Origin: Sphingomonadales bacterium
GTDB lineage: Bacteria > Pseudomonadota > Alphaproteobacteria > SMXS01
NCBI GenBank assembly: GCA_022844405.1
Contig: JALHLV010000012.1
Span: 62,001 to 126,000 of the forward strand
Length of the DNA: 64,000 nt
Reading direction: 5' to 3'
Positions 36,041 to 45,657 of this stretch are shown in pieces; the stretch's first letter is position 1; each line of letters begins with the position of its first letter. Position numbers and translations under genes: made by a program. The notes beneath the pieces were generated by a model that saw nothing but the letters and a program-made list of their open reading frames with translations, was not told the origin of the DNA and searched no databases.

Positions 36041-37732
36041 ATGACATTCCTGAGGCTCGACGGCGTCTGCAAGGGGTATGGCGAGGGCGACAACCGCACC
36101 GAGGTGCTGCGCGACATCAACCTGGACATCAGGGAAGGCGAGTTCGTCGCCATCGTCGGCTTCTCCGGCTCGGGCAAGACCACGCTGATCTCGGCCATCG
36201 CGGGGTTGAGCAAGCCCGACAGGGGCAAGGTGCTGCTGAAGGGCAAGGAGATCACAGCGCCAGGACCGGACCGCGGCGTGGTATTCCAGAGCTACTCGCT
36301 GATGCCGTGGCTGACGGTGCGCGGCAACATCGCGCTGGCCGTCGACAGCGTGTTCCGGAAGGAAAGCCGCACCGAGCGAGCCGCGCGCACCCAGCACTAC
36401 GTCGACATGGTCGGCCTGTCGCACGCGGCCGAGCGCCGGCCGGCCGAGCTGTCGGGCGGCATGCGCCAGCGGGTGGCGGTCGCCCGCGCGCTGGCCATGA
36501 ACCCGGAAATCCTGCTGCTCGACGAGCCGCTGTCGGCGCTCGACGCGCTGACCCGGGCCAAGCTGCAGGACGAAATCGAGCGCATCTGGTCGCAGGACAA
36601 GCGCACGGTGGTGCTGATCACCAACGACGTGGACGAGGCGATCCTGCTGGCCGACCGGATCATCCCGCTCAATCCCGGGCCCGGCGCCACCTTCGGTCCG
36701 GAATTCCGGGTGGAGCTGCCGCGCCCGCGCGACCGCCGCGCCATGAACGACGACATCCGCTTCAAGAAGCTGCGCGCCGGCGTCACCGAATATCTGATGA
36801 AGGTGGCCAGCACCCGGGCTTCAAGCCAGGGCGAGGCGCTGACCCTGCCGAACGTCACTGCCATCACCCAGGCGCCGCCCGCGGCCTACCGGGACGCCGC
36901 GGCCAGCCCGCATGAAAGCCGCTACGTCGAGTTCGGCGCGGTCTCCAAGGTCTATCCGACGCCGAAGGGTCCGCTGACCGTGGTCGACCGCTTCGACCTG
37001 AAGATGAAGAAGGGCGAGTTCGTCTCGCTGATCGGCCATTCCGGCTGCGGCAAGTCGACGGTGCTCTCCATGGTCGCCGGCCTGACCGACATATCGGCGG
37101 GCGGCATCGTGCTCGACAACAAGGAAGTGGTCGCCGCCGGGCCGGAACGCGCCGTGGTGTTCCAGGCGCCGTCGCTGTTTCCGTGGTTGACGGCGCGCGA
37201 AAACGTGGCGCTTGGCGTGGACCGGGTCTATCCGACCGCGTCCTATGCCGAGAAGGGCGACATCATCGCCTATTACCTGGCGCGTGTCGGTCTGGCCGAC
37301 GCCATGGACAAGCGCGCCGACGAGCTGTCGAACGGCATGAAACAGCGCGTCGGCATCGCCCGCGCCTTCGCGCTCAGCCCCAAACTGCTGCTGCTCGACG
37401 AGCCGTTCGGCATGCTGGACTCGCTGACCCGCTGGGAGTTGCAGGAGGTGCTGATGGAGGTCTGGGCGCGCACCCAGGTGACCGCTATCTGCGTCACCCA
37501 CGATATCGACGAGGCGATCCTGCTGGCCGACCGGGTGGTGATGATGACCAATGGACCCAGCGCCCGCATCGGCAACATTATGCAAGTGGACATCCCGCGC
37601 CCGCGCACCCGGACGGCGCTGCTGCAACACCCCGACTACTACGCCTACCGCGAGGAGCTGCTGAGCTTCCTCGAGGAATACGAAGGCGGCGCGCGGCCCA
37701 GGAACGGCGACGCCGAGAACAAGGCGGCGTGA
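36041..37732 (+). CDS. nitrate ABC transporter ATPase, two nucleotide-binding domains in one chain
   Basis: This 563-residue protein contains two complete ABC ATPase domains. Domain 1 has Walker [11 protein letters not shown] near residue 44, signature [15 protein letters not shown] near 138 and Walker [13 protein letters not shown]. Domain 2 has Walker [11 protein letters not shown] near 331, signature [15 protein letters not shown] near 427 (Asn instead of Gly) and Walker [13 protein letters not shown]. The family usually has separate NrtC and NrtD subunits; here both are joined by a roughly 60-residue linker after domain 1, without the NrtA-like C-terminal domain of cyanobacterial NrtC. 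It powers nitrate uptake with NrtAB. Its stop overlaps the nasA start by one base. Confidence 0.92.
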   Translation: MTFLRLDGVCKGYGEGDNRTEVLRDINLDIREGEFVAIVGFSGSGKTTLISAIAGLSKPDRGKVLLKGKEITAPGPDRGVVFQSYSLMPWLTVRGNIALAVDSVFRKESRTERAARTQHYVDMVGLSHAAERRPAELSGGMRQRVAVARALAMNPEILLLDEPLSALDALTRAKLQDEIERIWSQDKRTVVLITNDVDEAILLADRIIPLNPGPGATFGPEFRVELPRPRDRRAMNDDIRFKKLRAGVTEYLMKVASTRASSQGEALTLPNVTAITQAPPAAYRDAAASPHESRYVEFGAVSKVYPTPKGPLTVVDRFDLKMKKGEFVSLIGHSGCGKSTVLSMVAGLTDISAGGIVLDNKEVVAAGPERAVVFQAPSLFPWLTARENVALGVDRVYPTASYAEKGDIIAYYLARVGLADAMDKRADELSNGMKQRVGIARAFALSPKLLLLDEPFGMLDSLTRWELQEVLMEVWARTQVTAICVTHDIDEAILLADRVVMMTNGPSARIGNIMQVDIPRPRTRTALLQHPDYYAYREELLSFLEEYEGGARPRNGDAENKAA

Positions 37733-40395
37733 TGCAGGCGCTTCCGCTGCCCTCGTCCAGACCGGTCAAGACCACCTGTCCCTATTGCGGCGTGGGCTGT
37801 GGCGTGCTGGCCATTCCCGGCGATGACGGCCAATGGCGGGTAGCGGGCGATCCGGACCATCCGGCCAACCTGGGCAAGCTGTGTTCCAAGGGATCGGCGC
37901 TGGCCGAGACCCTGTCGCCGGACGACCGGCTGTTGCATCCGCTGATCGGCAACCGGCCCGTGTCGTGGGACGCGGCGCTCGACGCGGTCGCCCGCGGGTT
38001 CAGCGACACCGTCAAGCGGTATGGGCCAGACAGCGTGGCCTTCTATCTGTCGGGCCAGCTGCTGACCGAGGACTATTACGTCGCCAACAAGCTGATGAAG
38101 GGCTTCATCGGCTCGGCCCATGTGGACACCAATTCGCGGCTGTGCATGGCCTCGACCGTCGCCGGCCACAAGCGCGCCTTCGGCAGCGACACGGTGCCCG
38201 GATGCTACGAAGACCTGGACCAGGCCGACCTGATCGTGCTGGTCGGCTCCAATGCGGCCTGGTGCCATCCGGTGCTCTATCAGCGCATGGTGGCGAACCG
38301 CCGCGACCGGGGCGCGCGCATCGTCAACATCGACCCGAGGGTGACCGCGACGACCGATCAGTCCGACCTGCAGCTTTCCATCGCGCCCGACGGCGACACC
38401 GCGCTGTTCGAGGGCCTGCTGGTCTACCTGGCGGATACCGGTAAGCTCGACGCGGAGTTCATCGCCCGGCACACGGAGGGCTTCGACGCCGCGCTGAACG
38501 CCGCGCGCCGCGGCCGCGGCTCGTTGACCAGCCTCGTCCGCCGCACCGGGCTGCCGGCCGAACAGATCGAGGCGTTCTACCGGTTGTTCGCCGACAGCGA
38601 ACGGGTGGTCACCTGCTTCTCGCAGGGCGTCAACCAGTCGGGCGCGGGCACCGACAAGGTCAACGCGATCATCAATTGTCATCTGGCGACGGGGCGGATC
38701 GGCCGGCCGGGCATGGGTCCGTTCTCGCTCACCGGCCAGCCCAACGCCATGGGCGGCCGCGAGGTGGGCGGGCTGGCGAACCAGCTCGCGGCCCATATGA
38801 GGTTCGACGCGAAGAGCCGCGACATGGTCGGCCGGTTCTGGAACGCGCCCAACGTGGCCGCCGGCGAAGGGCTGAAGGCCGTCGAGATGTTCGACGCCAT
38901 CGACAAGGGGCGCATCAAGGCGCTGTGGGTGATGGCGACCAATCCCGCCGTCAGCCTGCCGCGCGCCGACCGGGTGCGCGACGCGCTGTCGCGGCTCGAC
39001 CTGCTGGTGGTGTCGGAGAACATGGCGGTGACCGACACGTCGCGCCTTGCCCATATAAGGCTGCCCGCCTCGGCCTGGGGCGAGAAGGACGGCACGGTCA
39101 CCAATTCCGAACGGCGGATCAGCCGGCAGCGGCGGTTCCTGCCGCCGATGGGCGACGCCAGGCCCGACTGGTGGATCATCAGCCAGGTCGGCCGCCGCAT
39201 GGGTTTCGAGGACGCTTTCGGCTTCCAGAACGCCGCCGATATCTTCCGCGAGCACGCCGCGCTGTCGGGATTCGAGAACGCCGGTGGCCGCGATTTCGAT
39301 ATCGGCGGCCTGGCCGTACTGTCCAATGCCGAGTACGAGGGACTGGCGCCAGTGCAGTGGCCGTTACGCCGGCAGGCCGGCACCGAGCGTCTGTTCGCCG
39401 ATGGCGGTTTCTTCCATCCGGACGGCAAGGCAAGGTTCGTGGCGCCGGCGGCGCCGGTTGCCGACGGCATCGACGCCGGCTATCCGCTGATGCTGAACAC
39501 CGGACGGGTGCGTGACCAGTGGCACACCATGACCCGCACCGGCAAGAGCGCGCGGCTGGCGCCGAACGCGCTGGAGCCGTTCCTCGACATTCACCCGCTG
39601 GACATGGACGCCCATGGCCTGACCGAGGGCGGCGTGGCTAAGGTCCGCAGCCCGGACGGCGGCGCGACGCTACGGGTGCGCACCAATGAAGGGGTGGCGC
39701 CCGGCAATGTGTTCGCGCCGATCCACTGGACCGGCGTCAATGCCAGCGCCGGGCGCATCGGCTCGCTGGTGCACGGCGTGACCGACCCATGGTCCGGCCA
39801 GCCGGCGTCGAAAATGACCCGCGTCCGGGTAGAGCCGCTGCGCATCCGGGCGGAGGGATTCATCCTGTCCAGGATGGATCTGGACCTGGCGGGGTTCGCG
39901 GCCTACTGGGCGCGCTTCAAGGTCGACGGCGGCTGGGGCTATGTGGTCGCCCACGACCGGCCCATCGCCTGGGCGTCATGGTTTCCGTCGCTGGCGCGGC
40001 AGGCCGAGGGCGACGCCGTCGAATACACCGATCCCGCCGCCGGCATCCATCGCGGCGCGGTGGTCGGCGAACGGCTGGAGCTCGCCGCCTTCATTACCGA
40101 GGGCCGACATGACGCGTCATGGAGCGCCATCGCACCGCTGCTGGCCGCCGATGCGCTGTCCACCGCCGACCGGCTGACCTTGCTGTCCGGCAGGACCGCC
40201 GACGCGCGGCCCGACAACGGTCCGGTCGTCTGCGCCTGCCTCGGCGTCGGGCGCCTCCAGATCGAGGCGGCTGTCCGCGACGGGCACACGTCAATCGAGG
40301 CCCTCGGCGTGGAACTGAAGGCCGGAACCAATTGCGGATCCTGCGTGCCCGAGCTGCGCGCCATGCTCAGATCCCTTGATGTCGCGGCCACCTAA
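37732..40395 (+). CDS. nasA: assimilatory nitrate reductase catalytic subunit
   Basis: This 887-residue molybdopterin enzyme reduces nitrate to nitrite in the cytoplasm. The N-terminal [4Fe-4S] ligands are Cys16, Cys19, Cys23 and Cys51 (CPYCGVGC and GKLCSKG). The bis-MGD domains follow, with SNAAWCHPVLYQRM, TGQPNAMGGREVGGLANQL and the C-terminal cofactor-binding domain (MLNTGRVRDQWHTMTRTGKS). A BFD-type [2Fe-2S] domain ends the protein with Cys834, Cys836, Cys868 and Cys871, as in Klebsiella-type NasA, suggesting electrons come from NAD(P)H via a partner flavoprotein. No such NasB-type partner or nitrite reductase gene is in the window. TGATG overlap couples it to the transporter ATPase. Confidence 0.95.
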   Translation: MQALPLPSSRPVKTTCPYCGVGCGVLAIPGDDGQWRVAGDPDHPANLGKLCSKGSALAETLSPDDRLLHPLIGNRPVSWDAALDAVARGFSDTVKRYGPDSVAFYLSGQLLTEDYYVANKLMKGFIGSAHVDTNSRLCMASTVAGHKRAFGSDTVPGCYEDLDQADLIVLVGSNAAWCHPVLYQRMVANRRDRGARIVNIDPRVTATTDQSDLQLSIAPDGDTALFEGLLVYLADTGKLDAEFIARHTEGFDAALNAARRGRGSLTSLVRRTGLPAEQIEAFYRLFADSERVVTCFSQGVNQSGAGTDKVNAIINCHLATGRIGRPGMGPFSLTGQPNAMGGREVGGLANQLAAHMRFDAKSRDMVGRFWNAPNVAAGEGLKAVEMFDAIDKGRIKALWVMATNPAVSLPRADRVRDALSRLDLLVVSENMAVTDTSRLAHIRLPASAWGEKDGTVTNSERRISRQRRFLPPMGDARPDWWIISQVGRRMGFEDAFGFQNAADIFREHAALSGFENAGGRDFDIGGLAVLSNAEYEGLAPVQWPLRRQAGTERLFADGGFFHPDGKARFVAPAAPVADGIDAGYPLMLNTGRVRDQWHTMTRTGKSARLAPNALEPFLDIHPLDMDAHGLTEGGVAKVRSPDGGATLRVRTNEGVAPGNVFAPIHWTGVNASAGRIGSLVHGVTDPWSGQPASKMTRVRVEPLRIRAEGFILSRMDLDLAGFAAYWARFKVDGGWGYVVAHDRPIAWASWFPSLARQAEGDAVEYTDPAAGIHRGAVVGERLELAAFITEGRHDASWSAIAPLLAADALSTADRLTLLSGRTADARPDNGPVVCACLGVGRLQIEAAVRDGHTSIEALGVELKAGTNCGSCVPELRAMLRSLDVAAT

Positions 40396-41924
40396 CGCGC
40401 TGCCGACAACGCCGGGCTGACCCAGCGGACGCCCGCCAGCACACCCAGCGCCATCAGCGAAAGGACCAGCGCGGCCAACCATGCGTGGTTCGCCGCCATG
40501 GCGCCGGCGAAGGCCCAGCTAATGGAGCTGAACGCCTCGGCGAAGGTGGCGATGCGCGACGACTGCTGGCGGCGGCGGAAGGTGCTGCGCCTGGCCTGGG
40601 CGCGGAACCAGAGCTGGACCGAGGTGGCGGAGGCGGTCGAGATCGCCACGCCGACCACCGCGACCAGCGCCTCGAACGGCGCCATCAGCGCGAATACGGC
40701 GATCAGCGGCGTGAAGATCAGCGCGACCGCGCCCATCACCGCCTCGAGCTTGGCACGGACCACGGCGCGCTCGGACACGGGCGCGCTGGCGACCAGGTCG
40801 GGCGCATCCTCGCCCGACACCACGACCCAGGTGAGGCCGCCGGCCAGCTGGCCGGCGGTCATGATCAGGATCGGCACCAGCAGCGTTCGGGCGTCGAGGT
40901 CCGAACCCACGCTGCGCCAGAGCAGCACGGCCGGCACCACCAGATAGAGCAGCTGCATCAGGCTCTGCGACAACAGCCAGGGATCGCGCAGCAGCAGCAC
41001 CCATTCCTTGCGGCGAAGGGTGCTGGAGGGCGACCCGCCGCGAAACAGCGCACTACGGCGGCGCCCGCGCGCCACGCCCGGCGCGGTTCCGGCGGCGGCG
41101 GCCGCCTGGCGGCCAAAGCGAGGCGCAAGCAGGATGACGGTGATCCAGAGGACCAGCACACCGGCGGCGACCATGCCGGCGAGACCGACGGGATCGCCCT
41201 GCAGGATGGCGCGGCCCGGCCACCAGATCATGCTGTCGGCCGATGGGGCGTGGCTCGCCAGCCGCTCGATTTGCGACGAGGCGCCCTCGGACTTTTCGCC
41301 ATAGGACATGATGGCGACGATCTGGATGCCGATGACGAAGCCCGCTCCCATGACGGCGGCGACGATCTGCGCGACCAACCGGGTGCGCCTGGGGCCAATG
41401 GTCCGCAGCAGCAGCACCGCCAGCGCCGCGGCCGCGGCCGTCGCCAGCATGCCGATCACGGCGATGCCCACATACGCGGCGAGCCATTGCCAGCCCGCCG
41501 TCACCGCCAGCACGTTGATCATGGGTGACGAGACGAGGGTGGCGGTGGCGGTCACCGACATCGCCATGGCCACGATGCGCACGGCGAAAAGCCGATGTGT
41601 CGGCGCCGGCGAGGACATGATCAGGTCAAGGTCGGCGCGGGCATAGAACGCGCGCGTCACCGTCTCCATCGCCTGCGAGGTAATCACCGACAGCAGCAGA
41701 ACCCCGCTGCCGGTGAGCGCGACGAGCGCCGACAGGCCGGTCGAGGGCGGGCCGCGACCGACGATCAGCCAGGCGACCCAATGCGCCAGCACGGCGAAGG
41801 CCGCGATCCCCAGGCCGAACGCCCAGCGCCGCTGCTTGCGGCCGCCGGTCATCGTGGCGAACCATTCGCGCCAGGCGAGGCGGATCTCGTGGCGGGCGAA
41901 CCAGAGGGTGGAGCCGGACCGCAT
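40392..41924 (-). CDS. ABC exporter permease (ABC-2 type)
   Basis: This 510-residue integral membrane protein has many hydrophobic segments (for example AAFAVLAHWVAWLIVG, ALVALTGSGVLLLSVITSQ, VAAVMGAGFVIGIQIVAIMS, MVAAGVLVLWITVILLA), consistent with about ten to twelve spans, and a middle cytoplasmic loop RRRSALFRGGSPSSTLRRKEWVLLLRDPW typical of ABC-2 exporters. It should pair with the ATPase encoded just upstream, whose stop overlaps its start by TGATG (a GTG codon one triplet earlier is an alternative). The exported molecule is unknown. It is convergent with nasA, overlapping it by a few bases. Confidence 0.82.
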   Translation of the reverse strand: MRSGSTLWFARHEIRLAWREWFATMTGGRKQRRWAFGLGIAAFAVLAHWVAWLIVGRGPPSTGLSALVALTGSGVLLLSVITSQAMETVTRAFYARADLDLIMSSPAPTHRLFAVRIVAMAMSVTATATLVSSPMINVLAVTAGWQWLAAYVGIAVIGMLATAAAAALAVLLLRTIGPRRTRLVAQIVAAVMGAGFVIGIQIVAIMSYGEKSEGASSQIERLASHAPSADSMIWWPGRAILQGDPVGLAGMVAAGVLVLWITVILLAPRFGRQAAAAAGTAPGVARGRRRSALFRGGSPSSTLRRKEWVLLLRDPWLLSQSLMQLLYLVVPAVLLWRSVGSDLDARTLLVPILIMTAGQLAGGLTWVVVSGEDAPDLVASAPVSERAVVRAKLEAVMGAVALIFTPLIAVFALMAPFEALVAVVGVAISTASATSVQLWFRAQARRSTFRRRQQSSRIATFAEAFSSISWAFAGAMAANHAWLAALVLSLMALGVLAGVRWVSPALSAAR

Positions 41925-42688
41925 CACGGCGCGGCATGGTCAACGGTTTGCGAAACGAGCTCGAGGAACGTGTCCTCGAGGCTCGCGCCGCCGCTGCCGG
42001 CGTGGTCGCGCAGCTCGTCGAGGGTGCCTTCGGCGATCAGCCGGCCGTGGGCGATGATGCCGATGCGGTCGGCCATACGCTCGGCCACGTCGAGAATGTG
42101 GGTCGTCATGACGATGGTGCTGCCGGCGGTCACATGGTCGCGTAGCACCTGCTTGACCTGGCGCGCCGAGCCGGCGTCGAGGCCGGTCAACGGTTCGTCG
42201 AGGATGATCAGCCGGGGGTCGTGCACCAGCGCGCCGGCCAGCGCGACCTTCTGGCGCATGCCCTTGGAGAAGCCCTCGCAGCGTTCATGGGCATGGGCGT
42301 CGAGGCCCAGCCAGCCGAGCAGGTCGCGGGCACGGCGTTCGCCCAGCCCGGCGTCGACGCCCCACAGGCCGGCGACGAATTCGAGATATTCGCGCGGCGT
42401 CAGCTTGTCATAGATCATCGGCTCTTCGGACAGCCACGCCATGACCTGCTTGGCGGCGATGGGATCGGCCAGCGCGTCGATGCCAAAGATCGAGACCGAT
42501 CCGGCGTCCGGCCTGAGCAGACCGGCGACGATGCGCAGGCTGGTGGTCTTGCCCGCGCCGTTGGGACCCAGCAGCGTGTAGAACTCGCCGGCGCGGATGC
42601 TGAGATCGAGTCCGTCCACCGCCGGACGGTCGAACCGCTTGACGAGACCGCGGATGTCGAGCGCGGCGGAGGACTGGAGCTGGTTCAT
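41924..42688 (-). CDS. ABC exporter ATP-binding protein
   Basis: This 254-residue ATPase has Walker A LLGPNGAGKTTSLRI near residue 39, the Q-loop in WLSEEPMIYDKLTPREYLEF, signature FSKGMRQKVALAGALVHD (Lys replacing the second Gly) near 140, Walker B LIILDEPLTGLDAGSA and the switch His in VMTTHILDVAE. The sequence LLGPNGAGKTT with a C-terminal GTLDELRDHAG resembles exporters of the CcmA/DrrA type. It energises the permease it is coupled to. It is divergent from the ACP-ketosynthase-LptFG cluster, so a functional link to that pathway is possible but not shown. Confidence 0.88.
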   Translation of the reverse strand: MNQLQSSAALDIRGLVKRFDRPAVDGLDLSIRAGEFYTLLGPNGAGKTTSLRIVAGLLRPDAGSVSIFGIDALADPIAAKQVMAWLSEEPMIYDKLTPREYLEFVAGLWGVDAGLGERRARDLLGWLGLDAHAHERCEGFSKGMRQKVALAGALVHDPRLIILDEPLTGLDAGSARQVKQVLRDHVTAGSTIVMTTHILDVAERMADRIGIIAHGRLIAEGTLDELRDHAGSGGASLEDTFLELVSQTVDHAAP

Positions 42689-43040
42689 CGACCCTCGGTC
42701 AGGTTGGCCCCCTCGATCCTAAGCCCGCCGGGAACGCCGAGGCGAGATGTTTCGGCGCGTCCGGTCGCATTGCCGGGCGCTCAATTACTTCACGAGCGTG
42801 AGCCCGTATGCTGCTACCATGAAGAGCGGTTCCGCAGACACCTTGGAGAGGATGCCTTTCTACACCATAATCCACTGGCGGCCGCAGGGATGCGTCATCG
42901 ATCCAGCGCCGCGAACACGAATTGATTGCCGAAGTGATGAAGCGCGCTCTGGCGACACTATCTTCTAGAGGCACGAGGGGTGGTCCGGGCGCAGCCATAT
43001 GTCTGCACGGTTCCGGCATGGCAGCGGCGGGAGGCAGGTC
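42689..43040. other. 352-base divergent intergenic region without a clear gene
   Basis: This gap separates the leftward ABC exporter from the rightward ACP gene. Short open frames here (such as 42747-42968) lack a ribosome binding site and any family pattern. The AT content is above that of the flanks, with CACTATCTTCTAGAGG near 42955 as a possible -10 region, but no consensus -35 is evident. The strong GGGAGG before the ACP start lies at its right edge. Confidence 0.5.
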
Positions 43041-43292
43041 GTGAACGCGACCGAAGAACAGGTTCTAGAGGTCATTCGAAAACACGCGCCGGACGCGACC
43101 GCGCCGGTTACGCGCCATTCCAGAATCGAGGACGTCGGCATCGATTCCTACGGCCTGATCGAGGTCGTGTTCGATCTCGAGGAACAGCTGGCCACCGATA
43201 TTCCCTACAACGCGAACGATGGATCCCTGGTCGGCGCCGAGACCGTGGGCGACCTGATCGACAGGCTGCTCGCCCTGCTCGACAAGGCCTGA
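43041..43292 (+). CDS. acyl carrier protein (specialised)
   Basis: This 83-residue carrier protein has RIEDVGIDSYGLIEVVFDLEEQ-like sequence, with the phosphopantetheine Ser in GIDSYGLIE near residue 38 and the C-terminal GAETVGDLIDRLLALL helix. GTG at 43041 is chosen because GGGAGG stands six bases before it; an upstream ATG at 42999 has no such site. The gene ends one base before the ketosynthase ATG, so the carrier and condensing enzyme are made together. It differs from housekeeping AcpP (GADSLDTVE) and is a second free-standing carrier in the window. Confidence 0.88.
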   Translation: MNATEEQVLEVIRKHAPDATAPVTRHSRIEDVGIDSYGLIEVVFDLEEQLATDIPYNANDGSLVGAETVGDLIDRLLALLDKA

Positions 43293-43293
43293 C

Positions 43294-44517
43294 ATGAGCC
43301 GCCGCGTCGTCGTCACGGGGTTGGGCGTGGTGTCGGCCATCGGCATCGGCCGGGACGCCTATTGGGAGGCGCTGCGCAGCGGCACGAGCGGTATGGGCAC
43401 CTGCACCGCCCTGTGGACGCGGGACGAACGGAGCGAGGCGTTCCAGCCCATCGTCGCCGAGGTCAGCGGCTTGGAGGCCGCTGCCACGGCCCTGGGCGTC
43501 GAGGTCACCCGCATGGACCGGTTCACCCAGATGGCGGTGATGGCGGCCGACGAGGCGCTGGCCGATTCCGGCCTCAGCATCGGCAACGAGGATGCCAGAC
43601 GGATCGCCACCATCGTCGGCAGCGGCATCGGCGGCCACGAGACCCAGGACGAGGCGTATTACGGCATGCTGCGGCGGGGCAAGCGCGTCCATCCGCTGAC
43701 CGTGCTGCGCACCATTTCCAGCACGGCGCCGAGCCTGATCAGCATCAGGTACGGCCTGCGCGGGCCGGCCTTCGCCATCGCCAGCGCCTGCGCCTCGGGC
43801 GCGCACGCCATCGGCGTCTGCACCGACCTGATCCGTGCCGGATCGGCCGATATGGGCCTGGCCGGCGCGGCGGAAGCCTGCCTGACCTATGGCTGCCTGA
43901 TGGCGTGGAACGCCATGCACATCATGAGCGCGGGAATCTGCCGGCCGTTCAGCAAGAACCGCGACGGCCTGGTGATCGGCGAAGGCGCCGGCATCCTGGT
44001 GCTGGAGGAATACGAACACGCCGTCGCACGCGGCGCGGACATCTACGCCGAGATCGTCGGCTTCGGCATGAACGCGGACGCCAAGGACATGCTGAATCCC
44101 TCCATGGAAGGCGCCACCGACGCCATGCAGCTTGCCCTGGCCGGCCATAGGGTTATCGATCCGTCACGGGTCTACATCAACGCCCATGGAACCGGAACGC
44201 TGGCCAACGATCCGACGGAGACCAGGGCCATCCGGGCGGCGTTCGGTGCCGCCGCGGACGCCATGGCGGTGTCCTCCACCAAATCCATGCACGGGCACCT
44301 GCTGGGCGCGGCCGGCGCGGTCGAGTCCATCGCATCGATCCTGGCCATGCGGCATTCCTTCGTGCCGCCGACCATCAATCTGGACGAGCCGGACCCGCAA
44401 TGCGACCTAGACTATACGCCCAATGCGGGACAGGTCCGCGAGATCGACCTGGCGATCTCCAATTCGTTCGCCTTCGGCGGACTGAACGCCGTGGTCGCCT
44501 TCGGCAAGGCGAAATGA
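43294..44517 (+). CDS. beta-ketoacyl-ACP synthase (FabF/FabB-like)
   Basis: This 407-residue condensing enzyme has the full catalytic triad: Cys166 in SACASGAHAIG, His298 in NAHGTGTLAND and His335 in KSMHGHLLGAAGAVE, with Lys330 and the C-terminal NSFAFGGLNAVVAFGKAK. It should extend an acyl chain by decarboxylative condensation with malonyl-ACP. It starts one base after the neighbouring ACP stop. No fabD, fabG or fabZ lies nearby, so it must borrow these or carry out one special condensation. The two LptF/G-like genes follow in the same direction after 23 bases. Confidence 0.92.
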   Translation: MSRRVVVTGLGVVSAIGIGRDAYWEALRSGTSGMGTCTALWTRDERSEAFQPIVAEVSGLEAAATALGVEVTRMDRFTQMAVMAADEALADSGLSIGNEDARRIATIVGSGIGGHETQDEAYYGMLRRGKRVHPLTVLRTISSTAPSLISIRYGLRGPAFAIASACASGAHAIGVCTDLIRAGSADMGLAGAAEACLTYGCLMAWNAMHIMSAGICRPFSKNRDGLVIGEGAGILVLEEYEHAVARGADIYAEIVGFGMNADAKDMLNPSMEGATDAMQLALAGHRVIDPSRVYINAHGTGTLANDPTETRAIRAAFGAAADAMAVSSTKSMHGHLLGAAGAVESIASILAMRHSFVPPTINLDEPDPQCDLDYTPNAGQVREIDLAISNSFAFGGLNAVVAFGKAK

Positions 44518-44540
44518 TGCGAACGCGCCGGTAGCCCGCA

Positions 44541-45650
44541 ATGCGAACCATCGAGGGCTACATCACGAGACAGATCGCCCGGACAAGTGGCATCGTCCTG
44601 CTGATCATGACGGCCGCCTTCCTGCTCGAACGCTCACTGCGTCTGATGCACGAGATCGACCCGTCCGCCGTTCCCCTGGAGCTGGCGGCCGGCCTGCTGT
44701 TCGCGCGCCTTCCCGAAATCCTCGGCATCGCGATACCCTGGGCCTTCTTCGCGGGCATCCTGCTGACATTTCAGCGCCTGGTTAGGGACAGCGAACTGGA
44801 CGCGGCCTATGCATCGGGTATCGGGCCGCCCGAGCTCGCGCGCATGCTACTGCTGACGTCGGGATGCGTGGCGGCGCTGCTGGCTCCGGTGTTCTGGTTT
44901 CTGCTGCCCCATGGACACTACCACGTCAGGGAACTGACCCAGCAGGCGGCTCGTGCGGCCATCGGCGCGCCGCTCAAGCTGGACTCCTTCGTGCAGGTCG
45001 ATGACGGCGTTCTCTATGTCCAGCCGCGCAGGTCCGGTGGACTCGCCGACATCTTCGTCTACGAGCCCGGCGTGAAGGGCGACCGCTATGTGACGACCGC
45101 CGTCGTGGAAAACTTCGAACTGTCGGCCAAAAAGGGCACGCTGTTCTTCACGGCACGCGATGGAAGGCGGGTGACCATTGCGGCGCCGGGCCGGGCATCC
45201 GGCCTGCTGACGTTCAGCCATCTCCGGCAGCTCGTCCATGCGGTCCCGCCGAACAGCGCCATCCCCCGGGGCAAGGATGCGGGAGAGCTGACCCTGAGCG
45301 AGCTCCTTGCGCCGCCGCCAGCCCTTGCAAGAACCGAGGGCCATTCCCTGCGTTCGCAGCTACACATCAAGATCGCCCGCGTCCTTGTCGTCCTCCTGCT
45401 GCCGTTGATGGCCGTGCCGCTGGCACTGGGCTTTCCGGTCTCACGGCAATGGATGGCCATCGTGATCGGAGGCGGCTTGATCCTGGCGCTCGATCAATCC
45501 CTGATCTTCGGCGAGGCCCTTGCCAGCCGTGGAGAAACCTCGCCATGGCTAGGCATTTGGGGCAGCATGGGCGTGTTCGCGGCGATCGCCCTGTCGCTCT
45601 CGGTCTTTCAGGGTTTCCGTTTCTCGCGCGGCCACGCCGGTGCGCATTGA
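44541..45650 (+). CDS. LptF/LptG family permease (first of pair)
   Basis: This 369-residue membrane protein has the LptF/LptG layout: an N-terminal helix bundle (TSGIVLLIMTAAFLLERSLR, AAGLLFARLPEILGIAIPWAFFAGILL, and LLLTSGCVAALLAPVFWFLLP), a central soluble beta-jellyroll of about 150 residues that sits in the periplasm, and C-terminal helices (ARVLVVLLLPLMAVPLALGF and IVIGGGLILALDQSLIFG). In the Lpt system such a pair extracts LPS from the inner membrane. Here the gene follows an ACP and ketosynthase instead of lptD and surA. It is therefore likely a paralogue moving another lipid, possibly made by its neighbours. No LptB- or LptC-like gene is adjacent. Confidence 0.85.
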   Translation: MRTIEGYITRQIARTSGIVLLIMTAAFLLERSLRLMHEIDPSAVPLELAAGLLFARLPEILGIAIPWAFFAGILLTFQRLVRDSELDAAYASGIGPPELARMLLLTSGCVAALLAPVFWFLLPHGHYHVRELTQQAARAAIGAPLKLDSFVQVDDGVLYVQPRRSGGLADIFVYEPGVKGDRYVTTAVVENFELSAKKGTLFFTARDGRRVTIAAPGRASGLLTFSHLRQLVHAVPPNSAIPRGKDAGELTLSELLAPPPALARTEGHSLRSQLHIKIARVLVVLLLPLMAVPLALGFPVSRQWMAIVIGGGLILALDQSLIFGEALASRGETSPWLGIWGSMGVFAAIALSLSVFQGFRFSRGHAGAH

Positions 45651-45657
45651 GACCAGC

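Noticed and set aside
42747-42968. 73-residue open frame in the gap before the ACP gene
   Set aside because: No ribosome binding site, no family resemblance, and codon use unlike the neighbours.
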